From: Haloterrigena sp. H1
Lineage (GTDB): Archaea; Halobacteriota; Halobacteria; Halobacteriales; Natrialbaceae
Assembly: GCF_005938085.1 (NCBI RefSeq)
Contig: NZ_SMZK01000001.1
Coordinates: forward strand, 2,232,001 to 2,296,000
DNA: 64,000 bases
Direction: 5' to 3'
In this document: piece by piece, positions 49,494-58,651 of the stretch
Layout of the letters: each line of letters begins with the position of its first letter
How positions within the stretch are numbered: position 1 is the first letter of the stretch
Position numbers and translations under genes: made by a program
The notes under the pieces: model-generated
What the model saw: only the letters and a program-made list of their open reading frames with translations
Database searches by the model: none
Told to the model about the DNA's origin: nothing

Positions 49494-51175
49494 TGGCGGC
49501 CGGAACGGACGTCTACGAACACTACGAGGCCGTCGTCGTCGGCTGTGGGCCCGGTGGAGCCGCAGCGGCTTCGCGACTGGCAGACCACGATATCGAGACG
49601 CTCGTTCTCGAACGCGGAACGGAGGCGGGCGCAAAGAACGTCTCCGGCGGGCTGATCTACGCCGAAGACTCGGCCCCCTACACCATCGACGACCTCTTCG
49701 ACGGCTTCCGCGAGCGCGCGTCCGAGCGGCCGGTTACGGACTACTACATCCACAACATCGCCGGCAACGCGGTCAAGACCTACGACCTGACCGATCTCCA
49801 CGAACACGACACCGACTGGTGTGACGCCGTCCTCCGCCGGGAGATGGACTCGTGGCTCGAGCAACGGGTCCACGAGAAGACCAGCGAAACCGGCGGCGGC
49901 GTCCTGACGAACGTCCGTGTCGACGGCCTCCTTCGTGAAGACGGGGAGATCGTCGGCATCACCTGCGACGAACTCGATCCGATCAAGGCGGATCTGATCG
50001 TCGCGGCCGACGGCGTCAACTCCGAACTCGCCCGCGAGGCAGGACTGATGGACTGGGAGGAACCCGACGAGTGGTTCCAAGGGGTCAAAGCCGTCGTCGA
50101 CATGGACCCCGACGCGATCGACGATCGGTTCGACATAGGGCCCGACGAAGGAGCCGCCCACCTGTTCTCCGGAGATCTCTTCAGCGATGTCCGCGGCGGC
50201 GGCTTCCTCTATACCAACGAGGACTCGCTGTCGATCGGGACCGTCTTCCACCTCGATAGCCTCGTCGAGCAGGAGGCCGAACCCCACGAACTGCTCGACG
50301 CGCTGCTGACGCATCCGGTACTGGCGGGCTGGTTCCAAAACGAGTACCACGAGCGAGAGTACGCGGCGAAACTCGTCCCCGACTCGAAGAAGGTCGCCCA
50401 CCGCCGTCCCTACCGCGACCGGCTCGTCCTCGTCGGCGACGCCGCCGGCCAGATGCAGGCCCAGGGACCGATCATCAAAGGCATGAACCACGCCGTCACC
50501 GCGGGCGCGCTCGCGGCTGACGCCTTCGCCATCACCCGCGGCAACCGCGATCCGGAAGCCGCCGGTCGGCGCTACACGAAACTGCTCGAGGACTCCGGAA
50601 CGATGGACAAGCTCCGGCCTCGGCGGTACGAACTCAGTCAGAGCGTCAGCGAACACGACGCCGTGACGAACGCGGTCGAACGAGTGCTTGACTCGCCGAT
50701 CGGCTCGCTGGCGGTCGGCAATCCCATCGCCGATCGGCTGCTCGAGCGGGCGTACAACTCGCCGTTTTTGGTGTCGATGCTGCCCGATACGAAGACCGGC
50801 TACGTCTCCCTGCCGACGCTGATCGCCGAGGAACACGGCAAGACGATCTACTGGGACAGCGACATCGAGCCGCCGAGTCTCGAGGAGCGCATTGGCGAGT
50901 TGACCTACGATACGGACGTCGGCAATCCACACATCGAACTGCTTGACGAGTCCGCCGAGGCAAGCGGCGCAGCCGTCACCGCCTGCCCAGTCAGCGCCGA
51001 GGACTTCGGCGGCGGCTGTTACCGATCGGAGACGGTCAAGACCAACGGCACCGCAGAGACGCTGGTGAGCCTCGACACCCAGCCCTGCGTCGAGTGTGGG
51101 ACCTGTGCGATCGTCGCCGACACGGCGTGGGAACACCCCCGCGGCGGCAAGGGCATCGAGTTCCGCGAGGGATAA
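49493..51175 (+). CDS. fixC: FixC-type ETF-quinone oxidoreductase with fused FixX-like ferredoxin
   Basis: The 560-residue flavoprotein starts after a short tail with YEAVVVGCGPGGAAAASRL (FAD-binding Rossmann) and has ERGTEAGAKNVSGGLIY, and HRRPYRDRLVLVGDAAGQM. From ~480 the sequence changes to a ferredoxin-type domain with Cys in TACPV, GGGCY and QPCVECGTC, the FixX [4Fe-4S] pattern. Thus FixC and FixX are joined. It would accept electrons from EtfAB and reduce menaquinone. ATG at 49493 overlaps the etfA stop; a GTG one codon upstream is possible. Confidence 0.92.
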   Translation: MAAGTDVYEHYEAVVVGCGPGGAAAASRLADHDIETLVLERGTEAGAKNVSGGLIYAEDSAPYTIDDLFDGFRERASERPVTDYYIHNIAGNAVKTYDLTDLHEHDTDWCDAVLRREMDSWLEQRVHEKTSETGGGVLTNVRVDGLLREDGEIVGITCDELDPIKADLIVAADGVNSELAREAGLMDWEEPDEWFQGVKAVVDMDPDAIDDRFDIGPDEGAAHLFSGDLFSDVRGGGFLYTNEDSLSIGTVFHLDSLVEQEAEPHELLDALLTHPVLAGWFQNEYHEREYAAKLVPDSKKVAHRRPYRDRLVLVGDAAGQMQAQGPIIKGMNHAVTAGALAADAFAITRGNRDPEAAGRRYTKLLEDSGTMDKLRPRRYELSQSVSEHDAVTNAVERVLDSPIGSLAVGNPIADRLLERAYNSPFLVSMLPDTKTGYVSLPTLIAEEHGKTIYWDSDIEPPSLEERIGELTYDTDVGNPHIELLDESAEASGAAVTACPVSAEDFGGGCYRSETVKTNGTAETLVSLDTQPCVECGTCAIVADTAWEHPRGGKGIEFREG

Positions 51176-51176
51176 G

Positions 51177-51593
51177 ATGAGCCGGTACGGGCCACGGATC
51201 GCTGCACTCGCACGCCGCGCCGAACGCGAGCGGGCAGCGTTCGACGGAGTCGAGACGCGCTCGACCGACGATCCGATGCCGGACGGTCCGACGAGTCCCG
51301 ACGATGCCACCGACTTCCTCCGGGAGGGCGCAGGCCAGGCCATCTGGCTCTACGTCGAGGCCCGAACCGGCGGGCGGCTCGTGCCGTTTTCAGCGGCCGA
51401 ATTCGATGCCCTCGAGACCGCGATGAACCGCTGGCTCGAGTGTTACACGCGCTGTCACGGCGTCGCCCTCGAGGCCGAGTTTACGATCCGCGAGGCGGCG
51501 GAAATGTTGCTCGAAACGCGAAACATCGTCGACACGGCACAGTTGTTGACCCGCGTTCCGGAGCGACGCGCCCATCAGCTATCGGCGCGGTGA
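51177..51593 (+). CDS. conserved haloarchaeal protein in the fix operon
   Basis: The 138-residue helical soluble protein (SRYGPRIAALARRAERERAA at the start; GQAIWLYVEARTGGRLVPFS; ETAMNRWLECYTRCHGVALE; AEMLLETRNIVDTAQLLTRV) has two Cys (ECYTRC). It follows fixCX by one base, so it belongs to the operon, perhaps in maturation or regulation of the ETF system. The frame opens at 51096; the ATG at 51177 is right after the fixCX stop. No named domain recognised with certainty. Confidence 0.75.
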   Translation: MSRYGPRIAALARRAERERAAFDGVETRSTDDPMPDGPTSPDDATDFLREGAGQAIWLYVEARTGGRLVPFSAAEFDALETAMNRWLECYTRCHGVALEAEFTIREAAEMLLETRNIVDTAQLLTRVPERRAHQLSAR

Positions 51594-51718
51594 CCTAAAG
51601 CGGGTCAGGGACGTTCGGATCGGTAAACGGAGTCGTCACTGTCCTGTGCCAGCCTGCACTTGACTCCCACGCAGGAGACGGGTATTCGGCTATTCCGGTC
51701 GAGCGCAAAGGTAGCCTG

Positions 51719-52285
51719 ATGGCACGAGACGATCGGTTATCCCGACGACGAATGCTTCAGTTGACAGGCGTTGCTGCGTCGACGGCAGTTGTCGCAGGCT
51801 GTGGCGGTGGTGGCAACGGAAACGGGAACGGGAACGGAAACGGCGGTGGCGGTGGCGGCGTGGAGATCGATCCCGGCACGCAAATCGAGTTTGACGGGCA
51901 GACGGCCGGCTGGGAAGGACTCGCACCCTCCTCGATCGAGGGCACGTCGAACCCGACGCTCATCCTCCAAGAAGGAGAAACGTACGAAATCGGCTGGACA
52001 ACTGGTGACGGTGCCCGGCACAACATCGAAATCCATAACGAAAACGACGAAGTCATCGACGACCTGGCGACGGAAGTCGTCACCGAACCCCAAGACCAGT
52101 GGCTCGAGTTCACTGCCAGCCCCGAGATGACCACGTACATCTGCCAGATCCACCCGACGACGATGATCGGCGATATTCAAATGGGTGGCAGCGGTGGTGG
52201 CGGTGGCGGCGGTGGTGGCGGGAACGAAACCGGAAATGAAACTGGCAACGAAACTGGCAACGAAAGCGGCAACGAAAGCAGCTAG
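51719..52285 (+). CDS. halocyanin-like blue copper lipoprotein with sequon tail
   Basis: The 188-residue protein has a Tat signal (SRRRMLQLTG) and lipobox (VAGC, Cys ~28). A Gly/Asn spacer (GNGNGNGNGG) follows, then a type 1 copper domain (~48-155): GDGARHNIEI supplies one His and YICQIHPTTMIG supplies Cys, His and Met (C-x2-H-x4-M). The tail is a Gly run and five N-E-T/S sequons (GNETGNETGNET), so it is probably heavily N-glycosylated. It acts as a mobile electron carrier at the outer face of the membrane. It is close to the fix operon but separate. Confidence 0.88.
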   Translation: MARDDRLSRRRMLQLTGVAASTAVVAGCGGGGNGNGNGNGNGGGGGGVEIDPGTQIEFDGQTAGWEGLAPSSIEGTSNPTLILQEGETYEIGWTTGDGARHNIEIHNENDEVIDDLATEVVTEPQDQWLEFTASPEMTTYICQIHPTTMIGDIQMGGSGGGGGGGGGGNETGNETGNETGNESGNESS

Positions 52286-52361
52286 ACGCTGAGTTACGCC
52301 GGAACCCGTTTCGAAGAGCGAGACGCAGCGACGATACTGATCACCAACCGTCCGTGAACAC

Positions 52362-52386
52362 CCGATCGCGTTTCACGTGCGATCGG
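52362..52386 (-). repeat. palindromic element, copy 1
   Basis: The arms CCGATCGC (52362-52369) and GCGATCGG (52379-52386) lie 26 bp beyond the phoU stop codon at 52412. A related palindrome sits at 53211-53237, and both share the flanks ACACC-C and GGTG-x-x-TAA. It may be a 3' hairpin or a protein site. Confidence 0.6.
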
Positions 52387-52411
52387 TGCGTAACTCGGTT
52401 TATGTAGGGTC

Positions 52412-53083
52412 TCAGTAGATGAGATCGTCGTCGTTTTCGACCATGTACAGCGTGCGCGCGGCGATGTTAACCGTGTGGTCGCCGACGCGCTCGAGGTCCC
52501 GAATCGTCAACAGAAGCCGTGAAACGTCCTGAAGCAGCTGTTCGACCTCGTTGGGCGACTCGAGTTCGCGCTCGATGAGATCGCGGACGACGATCTCGCT
52601 GGCCCGCTCGGCGAAGTGATCGAGTTCATCGTCACGGGCAGCTAGTTCGCGACAGGCGTCGGTGTTCTCGGTGTCGTAGGCGAGCATCGCGTCCTCGAGC
52701 ATGTCGAGGGTCAACTCGCCCATTTCTTGGACGTCGACGTCGGGGAACAGATCGCGCTCGGCGTCGAGCGTGTACTCGCCGAGGTTGGTCGCGAGGTCGC
52801 CGATTCGCTCTAAGTCGGTGATAATCTTGAACGAGGCGGCAATAAACCGTAGATCGCTCGCCACCGGCTGCTGGAGGGCGAGCAGGTCGATACAGTCCTG
52901 CTCGAGATCGAGGTACATCCGGTTGATCTCGCCGTCGCCTTCGATCACTTCGCGGGCGAGGTCCTCGTCTTTCTGTTCCAAGGCGTCAAGTCCCATGCGA
53001 AGCCGTTCCATGACGACTTCGCTCATGTAGAGGACGTCCTCACGGAGTTCCGTGAGTTTGTCCTGATACGATTGTCTGGCCAT
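52412..53083 (-). CDS. phoU: phosphate-system regulator PhoU (first copy)
   Basis: The 223-residue PhoU has two three-helix bundles, each with the metal-binding E/D-x3-D-x6-R-x-x-D signature: ASFKIITDLERIGDLATNLG and ISLLLTIRDLERVGDHTVNIA-type. PhoU proteins moderate Pst transport and phosphate signalling. The frame opens at 53131; the ATG at 53083 begins MARQSYQDKLTELREDV. Last gene of the left pst cluster; separated from pstB by a hydrolase-like gene. Confidence 0.92.
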   Translation of the reverse strand: MARQSYQDKLTELREDVLYMSEVVMERLRMGLDALEQKDEDLAREVIEGDGEINRMYLDLEQDCIDLLALQQPVASDLRFIAASFKIITDLERIGDLATNLGEYTLDAERDLFPDVDVQEMGELTLDMLEDAMLAYDTENTDACRELAARDDELDHFAERASEIVVRDLIERELESPNEVEQLLQDVSRLLLTIRDLERVGDHTVNIAARTLYMVENDDDLIY

Positions 53084-53210
53084 ACCGTTTTCACGGTGTC
53101 CGTTCCTGATAAAGGCTGCGTGCAGTACCAATTCTAGCGACGACTCCGACGTGAGACCTCCCCTATCGCTCGTCGACCCCTATAGTAGCCACTGAACGTC
53201 ACTGCACACC

Positions 53211-53237
53211 CGATCGCACGACTACTGTGCGATCGGT
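53211..53237 (-). repeat. palindromic element, copy 2
   Basis: Perfect 10-bp arms CCGATCGCAC and GTGCGATCGG around a 7-nt loop, 64 bp beyond the stop of the hydrolase gene at 53301 and 128 bp before the phoU ATG. Similar to 52362-52386. Candidate terminator hairpin or operator between the two genes. Confidence 0.65.
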
Positions 53238-53300
53238 GTTAAATCGTTTCAGTTGTTACTAGAGCCCATTCCGGGGCCTCGAGCGATTGCGGAGGACGTA

Positions 53301-53792
53301 CTACCGGAACCACTCGAGAACCGGTTTCGACCTAAACGAGGGTGGCCGGTACTCGCCGTCGTGTTTCAGTGCGAGCAACCCGCCGAGAATCATGGGGACT
53401 GCAACGGCTGATGTGAGCGAGTTGAGCAGCAACCAATCGACCGACAGGCCATACAGCGTCTGGTCGACGGGCGCGAACAGCCGGACACCACCCGACAGGG
53501 AATCAAGGACGATATGTGACCCGAATCCGATCGCAGCAGCCTGCCGGGGGCCGAAATACGAGAAGAGAGCGACCACGATGATGCCTCCAAGAAGCGAGTG
53601 TGTGAGTCCCCGGTGACTCCACAGGGCGCCGGTTACGTATCCGAGTTCGACCAGCGGCCGAAAGACGAACGTATCGCTGTCGGGAACGGTAGCGGCGAGC
53701 GCCGCAACGAGGTACGGCTCGGGCTGTCTGGACCGACCCATCAGCATGACCAGTGCCAGCCCGACCAGGATGTGAACCCCAGTGGCGACCAT
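53301..53792 (-). CDS. YdjM-like membrane metal-dependent hydrolase (DUF457)
   Basis: The 163-residue protein has four predicted membrane helices and the family His/Asp motif: VATGVHILVGLALVML, then ATVPDSDTFVFRPL and WSHRGLTHSLLGGI. HRGLTHS is the conserved LexA-regulated YdjM signature. The metal ligands suggest hydrolase activity, but the substrate is unknown. It interrupts the pst cluster between pstB and phoU, with spacers of over 170 bp, so it may be independently transcribed. Confidence 0.82.
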   Translation of the reverse strand: MVATGVHILVGLALVMLMGRSRQPEPYLVAALAATVPDSDTFVFRPLVELGYVTGALWSHRGLTHSLLGGIIVVALFSYFGPRQAAAIGFGSHIVLDSLSGGVRLFAPVDQTLYGLSVDWLLLNSLTSAVAVPMILGGLLALKHDGEYRPPSFRSKPVLEWFR

Positions 53793-53967
53793 CCGTTTCC
53801 GACGGATGCGATATCAGCTAATAAATTGCATAGTTAGCACTCAACACACAATCGGTCGCTCGACTGTCTCCGCACAGACGACATTCGACTCTGAGAAAAA
53901 CGCAACCGATCGCAACCGACGGCTCGACTGAAACCGCGAACCGCACGGCAATAGCGCGACGGTTTGA

Positions 53968-54858
53968 TTACCCGAACTTGCCGGTGATGTAGTCCTCGAC
54001 GCGTTGACTCTCGGGGTTCTCGAAGATCTTGTCGGTGTCGTCGAACTCGGCGAGTTCGCCACCGGTCAGGAAGACCGCCGTCTTATCCGAGATTCGGGCA
54101 GCCTGTTGCATGTTGTGCGTGACGATGACGACCGTATACTCCTCGGACAGCTCTTCGATCAGATCCTCGATCTTCGAGGTCGCGACCGGGTCCAGCGCCG
54201 ACGCCGGCTCGTCCATCAGGAGTACGTCCGGATCGGGTGCGATCGCACGCGCGATACAGAGGCGCTGTTGTTGTCCACCGGAGAGGTCCAGTCCGCTCGA
54301 GTCGAGTTGGTCTTTGACCTCGTCCCAGAGCGCAGCGCGGCGGAGTGCCTTCTCGACGATCGCGTCGTAATCGCCCTCGATCCCCTGGACGTTCAGGCCG
54401 TAGGCGACGTTGTCGTAGATGCTCTTGGGGAATGGATTCGGCGACTGGAAGACCATCCCGATCTTGCGCCGAAGGACGACTGGATCGACGTTATCGTCGT
54501 AGACGTTTTTCCCTTCGAAGTTCAACTCGCCCTCGATTCGTGCAGCGTCGACGAGGTCGTTCATCCGGTTGATACACCGGAGGAACGTCGATTTCCCACA
54601 ACCGGACGGACCGATGATCGCCGTGACCTTTTCGGCCGGGATCTCGATGTCGACGCTCTGCAGCGCCTGCGTCTCGTCGTAGAACACGTCGAGGTCCCGG
54701 GATTCGATTACTGTCCTCGTTTCTCCCCCGGGGCTGCCCGACTGGCCGGTGTTGATCGACGAATCGACGAGCGGATCGCTCGTTTGATTCGATCCCTCGA
54801 AGTCGGTCGATTGGCTACCAGTACGGCTGTCCGGGTCAGTCATTGAATCTTGTGTCAT
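53968..54858 (-). CDS. pstB: phosphate ABC transporter ATPase PstB (first copy)
   Basis: The 296-residue ATPase drives phosphate import. It has Walker [14 protein letters not shown] (~90), Q-loop [20 protein letters not shown], signature [20 protein letters not shown], Walker [14 protein letters not shown] and H-loop VVIVTHNM. The first ~45 residues are a Ser/Asp/Gly tail not needed for the fold. Starts 3 nt after pstA. Ends [10 protein letters not shown], the usual PstB tail. Confidence 0.95.
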   Translation of the reverse strand: MTQDSMTDPDSRTGSQSTDFEGSNQTSDPLVDSSINTGQSGSPGGETRTVIESRDLDVFYDETQALQSVDIEIPAEKVTAIIGPSGCGKSTFLRCINRMNDLVDAARIEGELNFEGKNVYDDNVDPVVLRRKIGMVFQSPNPFPKSIYDNVAYGLNVQGIEGDYDAIVEKALRRAALWDEVKDQLDSSGLDLSGGQQQRLCIARAIAPDPDVLLMDEPASALDPVATSKIEDLIEELSEEYTVVIVTHNMQQAARISDKTAVFLTGGELAEFDDTDKIFENPESQRVEDYITGKFG

Positions 54859-54861
54859 AGG

Positions 54862-56475
54862 TTACTCTCGGCGTTGATACTTGTTACGAATCAGGATGGC
54901 AGCGCCGTTCATGAGCAGGAGAACGACCAGTAGCGTGACAACGCCAGCTGCCAACACCCCGTGTCGGAACGCGGCATCGATCTCGCCCGACCAGGTGTAG
55001 ATCTGGCGTGGCATCGCGCTGAACTTGTTCGTAAACGAGTTCGGTGCGATTCGGACGACAGCTGGTGCGCCGATGATGAGCAGCGGTGCCGTCTCACCGA
55101 TCGCTCGTCCCATCGCGAGGATGTTGCCGGTCATGATCCCCGGCAGTGCCTCCGGAAGGACGACGTTGCGGGTCGTCTGCCACTTGGTTGCACCCATGCC
55201 GTACGATGCCTGGCGCATCGAGTCAGGGACGGCACTGATCGCCTCTTGCGAGGAGATAATGACGATCGGGAGAATCAACAGGCCGACCGTGAAGCCGCCG
55301 ACGAGGGCAGTTCCTGACCCGAACCCACCCGCTCGGATGAACAGTGCGAGCCCGAGGACCCCGTAGACGACCGATGGCACGCCGGCGAGGTTCCCGATGT
55401 TGACTTCGATCAGGTCAACGAGCCGGCCCCAGCGACCTCGTTTCGGGGCGTACTCCTCGAGATAGAGTGCGGCGCCGACGCCGACCGGGAACGCGGAGAC
55501 GACGATGATGAGCAACATCATCACCGAGCCGACCAGCGGCGGATAGAAGCCAGCGTCTTCGGGCGTCCGCGAGGGGACGTTCGTCAGGAATCCCCAGTCG
55601 AGCCACGGCGTCGGGCCGGCGACCCCGAGTGCGTCCGTAAGGGCGACGCTTGCGACGATCCCACCGACGACGATCAGCGGGAACGCGAGCCCTGACACGC
55701 CGACTCCACGGCGGATGACGCTCTCGACGTAGAGAGCGACGGGGACGGCGGTGACCGTAACGAGCAGCATCCAGACGAACGGGGTGATGCCGACGACGGG
55801 CGCAACGCCGAATCCTGCTGCCGCCCCGACGAGCGTCAGTACCGCAGCGATCGCACCGTCACGGTCGTTTTCGCGCTGTCTGCGGACGAACAGGCCGACG
55901 ACGACTGCGACCGGCACGACGAACGATCCCAGCAGCGCAAGCGACTGCGTCGGCAACATCGGCAGCGAGAGGATGAGCCCCGGAATGAACCAGAGCACGA
56001 GCGCTGGCACAGCTACGACGACAACGAGTCGCTCGAGGTCGGCCTCCGTTCGAACGCGGCTGTGGGCGTACACGATCCCGCCGGCGACGACGAGCGAGAC
56101 GAGGATCGAGAGCCACTGATAGACGCTGACGACGTGTTCGAACGTGATGAACACCCCGCCGGTGAGCAGCAGCGAGACGACCGGTAAGCCGAGCGCGATG
56201 GTCGCCGTCTCACCCGCCCTCGTATCGCGCGTATAGTAGTAGCCGATCGCCCCCAGAGCAGGGACGACGACCGTCCCGATGGTGACGAGCAGCCACCCCA
56301 TGTCCGCCGAAAGGGGCTGGAAAGCGTCGTTCGCGACGTACAGGAGGAGCACGAAGACGGACAACAGGGCCAGAAGGGTCGCGCTGAGACAGAGCGTCTT
56401 GAACGCTTTGCCACGGACGCGGCTGACTGCCTCGCCCGTTCCATACCACGTCGCGGTCTGTTGGTCAGTCGCCAT
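54862..56475 (-). CDS. pstA: phosphate ABC transporter permease PstA (first copy)
   Basis: The 537-residue permease is much longer than bacterial PstA (~290). The N-terminal ~250 residues hold extra membrane helices without transporter motifs. The binding-protein-dependent transport domain follows, with QEAISAVPDSMRQASYGMGATKWQT (EAA loop, in parts) and ETAPLLIIGAPA. The extra N-terminal part is usual in haloarchaeal PstA. Its ATG overlaps a 12-codon minicistron; GGAGGTGG nine bases before it is a strong Shine-Dalgarno. Confidence 0.93.
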   Translation of the reverse strand: MATDQQTATWYGTGEAVSRVRGKAFKTLCLSATLLALLSVFVLLLYVANDAFQPLSADMGWLLVTIGTVVVPALGAIGYYYTRDTRAGETATIALGLPVVSLLLTGGVFITFEHVVSVYQWLSILVSLVVAGGIVYAHSRVRTEADLERLVVVVAVPALVLWFIPGLILSLPMLPTQSLALLGSFVVPVAVVVGLFVRRQRENDRDGAIAAVLTLVGAAAGFGVAPVVGITPFVWMLLVTVTAVPVALYVESVIRRGVGVSGLAFPLIVVGGIVASVALTDALGVAGPTPWLDWGFLTNVPSRTPEDAGFYPPLVGSVMMLLIIVVSAFPVGVGAALYLEEYAPKRGRWGRLVDLIEVNIGNLAGVPSVVYGVLGLALFIRAGGFGSGTALVGGFTVGLLILPIVIISSQEAISAVPDSMRQASYGMGATKWQTTRNVVLPEALPGIMTGNILAMGRAIGETAPLLIIGAPAVVRIAPNSFTNKFSAMPRQIYTWSGEIDAAFRHGVLAAGVVTLLVVLLLMNGAAILIRNKYQRRE

Positions 56476-56513
56476 TATCGATCCACCTCCATCGTTTCGT
56501 CGGTGTCACTCAT
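56475..56513 (-). CDS. possible 12-codon minicistron between pstC and pstA
   Basis: ATGAGTGACACC-type start overlaps the pstC stop (ATGA) and the TAA overlaps the pstA ATG (TAATG). It encodes MSDTDETMEVDR. It contains the Shine-Dalgarno of pstA (GGAGGTGG). It may couple translation of pstC and pstA, or be the relic of a longer pstA N-terminus lost by a frameshift. There is no evidence that the peptide itself is functional. Confidence 0.35.
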   Translation of the reverse strand: MSDTDETMEVDR

Positions 56514-57457
56514 TGGTACTCCTCCTGATAGCGTGATGCGACGTAATCGCTCGCGAGGTTCATCACGAACGTGATGACGAACAGCGTCAGGCCGAGTGCG
56601 AACATACTCAAATACGTTGCCGAGCCGCCGGTCGCGTCACTGGTGACGGCGCTAACCATACCGGCGGTCATCGGCTGTCCCGAACTGAGCAGGTTGTCGA
56701 GTGGGTTCGCGAAGTTGAACATCCGCGGTCGCAAGCCGGCAGCCATGACGACGATCATCGTCTCACCGATCGCTCGCGAGAGTGCGAGGATAAACGACGA
56801 GAAGATCCCCGAAATGGCAGCCGGAATCACGACCCCGGTCGACACTTCGTATTTCGTCGCCCCCATCCCGTAGCCCGCCTGCCGGAGCGCATCCGGGACG
56901 GAACTCATCGCGTCTTCCGACAGCGACGAGACCATCGGGATAATCATGATCCCGACCATGATAGACGCGGACAGCAGATTGAACGTGCTGACGGGGATGC
57001 CGATCCACTGGAGCGCCGGCGTCAGGTAGACGAGCGCCAGGTAGCCGTAGACGACCGTCGGAATCCCGGCAAGGATCTCGAGTGACGGTTTCAGGATCGA
57101 GCGCATCCGGTCGCTGGCGTACTCACTGAGATAGACGGCAGCTGCGACGCCGGTTGGCACCGCGACGAGCGCCGAGACGAAGGTGATTGTCAGCGTCGCA
57201 GTCACAAGCGGCCAGACGCCGAAGGTCCCGCCGTCGGAGCGGGCAATCCACTCCGTTCCGGTAAAGAACCCAGCTACACTGGCGTCTTCTGTCATGAAGA
57301 ACGCAATCGCGTCGGTAGCCAGCGTGTAGATGATCGCCGCTGTAACGAACACGGTCAGCGCAGCACAAGCGAACAGCAGCCACTTGTAGATGCGCTCTTT
57401 GACGACTCGACCCGACGATGATCGTGTCAAGTCGACATCTATCGATCGTTCACTCAT
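56510..57457 (-). CDS. pstC: phosphate ABC transporter permease PstC (first copy)
   Basis: The 315-residue permease has six helices and the EAA-type loop SLSEDAMSSVPDALRQAGYG followed by MGATKYEVSTGVVIPAAI-type sequence. VYLSEYASDRMRSILKPSLEI and ILAGIPTVVYGYLAL are PstC signatures. Follows pstS by 48 nt. Its stop overlaps the minicistron start. Confidence 0.95.
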   Translation of the reverse strand: MSERSIDVDLTRSSSGRVVKERIYKWLLFACAALTVFVTAAIIYTLATDAIAFFMTEDASVAGFFTGTEWIARSDGGTFGVWPLVTATLTITFVSALVAVPTGVAAAVYLSEYASDRMRSILKPSLEILAGIPTVVYGYLALVYLTPALQWIGIPVSTFNLLSASIMVGIMIIPMVSSLSEDAMSSVPDALRQAGYGMGATKYEVSTGVVIPAAISGIFSSFILALSRAIGETMIVVMAAGLRPRMFNFANPLDNLLSSGQPMTAGMVSAVTSDATGGSATYLSMFALGLTLFVITFVMNLASDYVASRYQEEYQ

Positions 57458-57505
57458 TTGTGGGGCGTAGTTGACTTACCATGGTGAATCGTTCGATTCG
57501 CCGCG

Positions 57506-58471
57506 TCAGTTCGCTTCGCTCTCGAGTTTGTCGAGGTTTGACTGGGCCTGCTCTTCGCTTACGGGGACGTAGCCGACATCGGAGATGACGTCGGTCGAAG
57601 ACTGCTCGATGTAGAACTCGACGAAGTCGTAGACCGCATCCTGCTGGAGCGCGTCCTTGTTAACGTAGATATACAGCGGTCGTGCCATCGGATACGTGCC
57701 CGACTGGGCCTCGTCGATGCTCGGTGCGGTGCACTCGTCGTCCTCGGTCTCGCGGATCTCGAGTGCTTTGAGTGCGTCCTGGTTTTCCCGATAGTACGCG
57801 TAGCCGAAGTAGCCGATCGCGTTTTGAGTCGACGAGATGCCCTGCACGAGCTCGTTGTCGTTTTCGGTCTTCTCGTACTGCGTGACGTGGCTCCCGGCGT
57901 CGCCGATGACGTTGGTATTGAACCAGTCGAAGGTTCCAGACGTCGATGGCGGGCCGAAACGTACGATCTCCTCATCGGGCCAGTCGGAGTTGACGTCGGC
58001 CCACGTTTCTGCGCCGCCCTCGCTCCAAATCTGGGCGAGTTCGTCGTAAGTCACACAGTCGATCGGCGAATCGTTGTGGACGGCCATCGTGACCGCGTCT
58101 TTCCCAACCTGGAACTCGATGGGGTCGACGCCGCTGTCGCTGCAGTCTTGGACCTCAGCATCCTTGATCGGTCGCGAAGCACCGTTGATATCGGAGTCGC
58201 CTGGACAGAAATTGTTGTTGAAGCCGCCACCGGTTCCAGTCGAGTCGGTGGTGACGCTTATACCGTCATTTTGCTCCATGAACTCTTCGGCGAGCCTGTC
58301 GGACACCGGGAACACCGTACTACTTCCCGTGACGACGACACGCTCGTTCCCACCATTACCCGTGTTTTCGGTACAGCCAGCGATCGCAGCGGCACCCACT
58401 GCGCCCGTCGCGGCCAGGAACTTTCGTCGAGAAAACGAGCGACCCGAACGATCCATCTGGGTATCGGTCAT
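57506..58471 (-). CDS. pstS: phosphate-binding lipoprotein PstS (first copy)
   Basis: The 321-residue solute-binding protein has a Tat lipoprotein signal (SRRKFLAATGAVG, lipobox IAGC). Phosphate-binding loops include VVVTGSSTVFPVSDRLAEEF, TGTGGGFNNNFCPGDSDING and SRPIKDAEV, plus STSGTFDWF. First gene of the left cluster. The ATG lies about 22 nt from the conserved promoter block, so the transcript is probably leaderless. Confidence 0.95.
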   Translation of the reverse strand: MTDTQMDRSGRSFSRRKFLAATGAVGAAAIAGCTENTGNGGNERVVVTGSSTVFPVSDRLAEEFMEQNDGISVTTDSTGTGGGFNNNFCPGDSDINGASRPIKDAEVQDCSDSGVDPIEFQVGKDAVTMAVHNDSPIDCVTYDELAQIWSEGGAETWADVNSDWPDEEIVRFGPPSTSGTFDWFNTNVIGDAGSHVTQYEKTENDNELVQGISSTQNAIGYFGYAYYRENQDALKALEIRETEDDECTAPSIDEAQSGTYPMARPLYIYVNKDALQQDAVYDFVEFYIEQSSTDVISDVGYVPVSEEQAQSNLDKLESEAN

Positions 58472-58489
58472 CAGGTGAACGTTCGACTG

Positions 58490-58512
58490 TATATAGAAAT
58501 ACGATGCTATGT
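58490..58512 (-). promoter_or_regulatory. pstS promoter block
   Basis: On the coding strand the block reads CATAGCATCGTATTTCTATA and is nearly identical to the one before the second pstS (59874-59893). The TTTCTATAT part is box A, about 24 nt before the ATG. The conserved CATAGCATCG upstream of it is a likely factor-binding site shared by both genes. Confidence 0.6.
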
Positions 58513-58651
58513 TAGCTATGTATTGCTATATAGATCGCCATAGCTCCGAATAGCTTACTCGGCGAAGACCAATTCCACGACACTGAACGGTTTAACGCGT
58601 TACTGACGGCATTAGGTACTATGCGCACATTCACCACATATTACATAGCCG

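Noticed and set aside
49382..51343. 653-codon minus-strand frame over fixCX
   Set aside because: Antisense shadow created by strong third-position GC bias.
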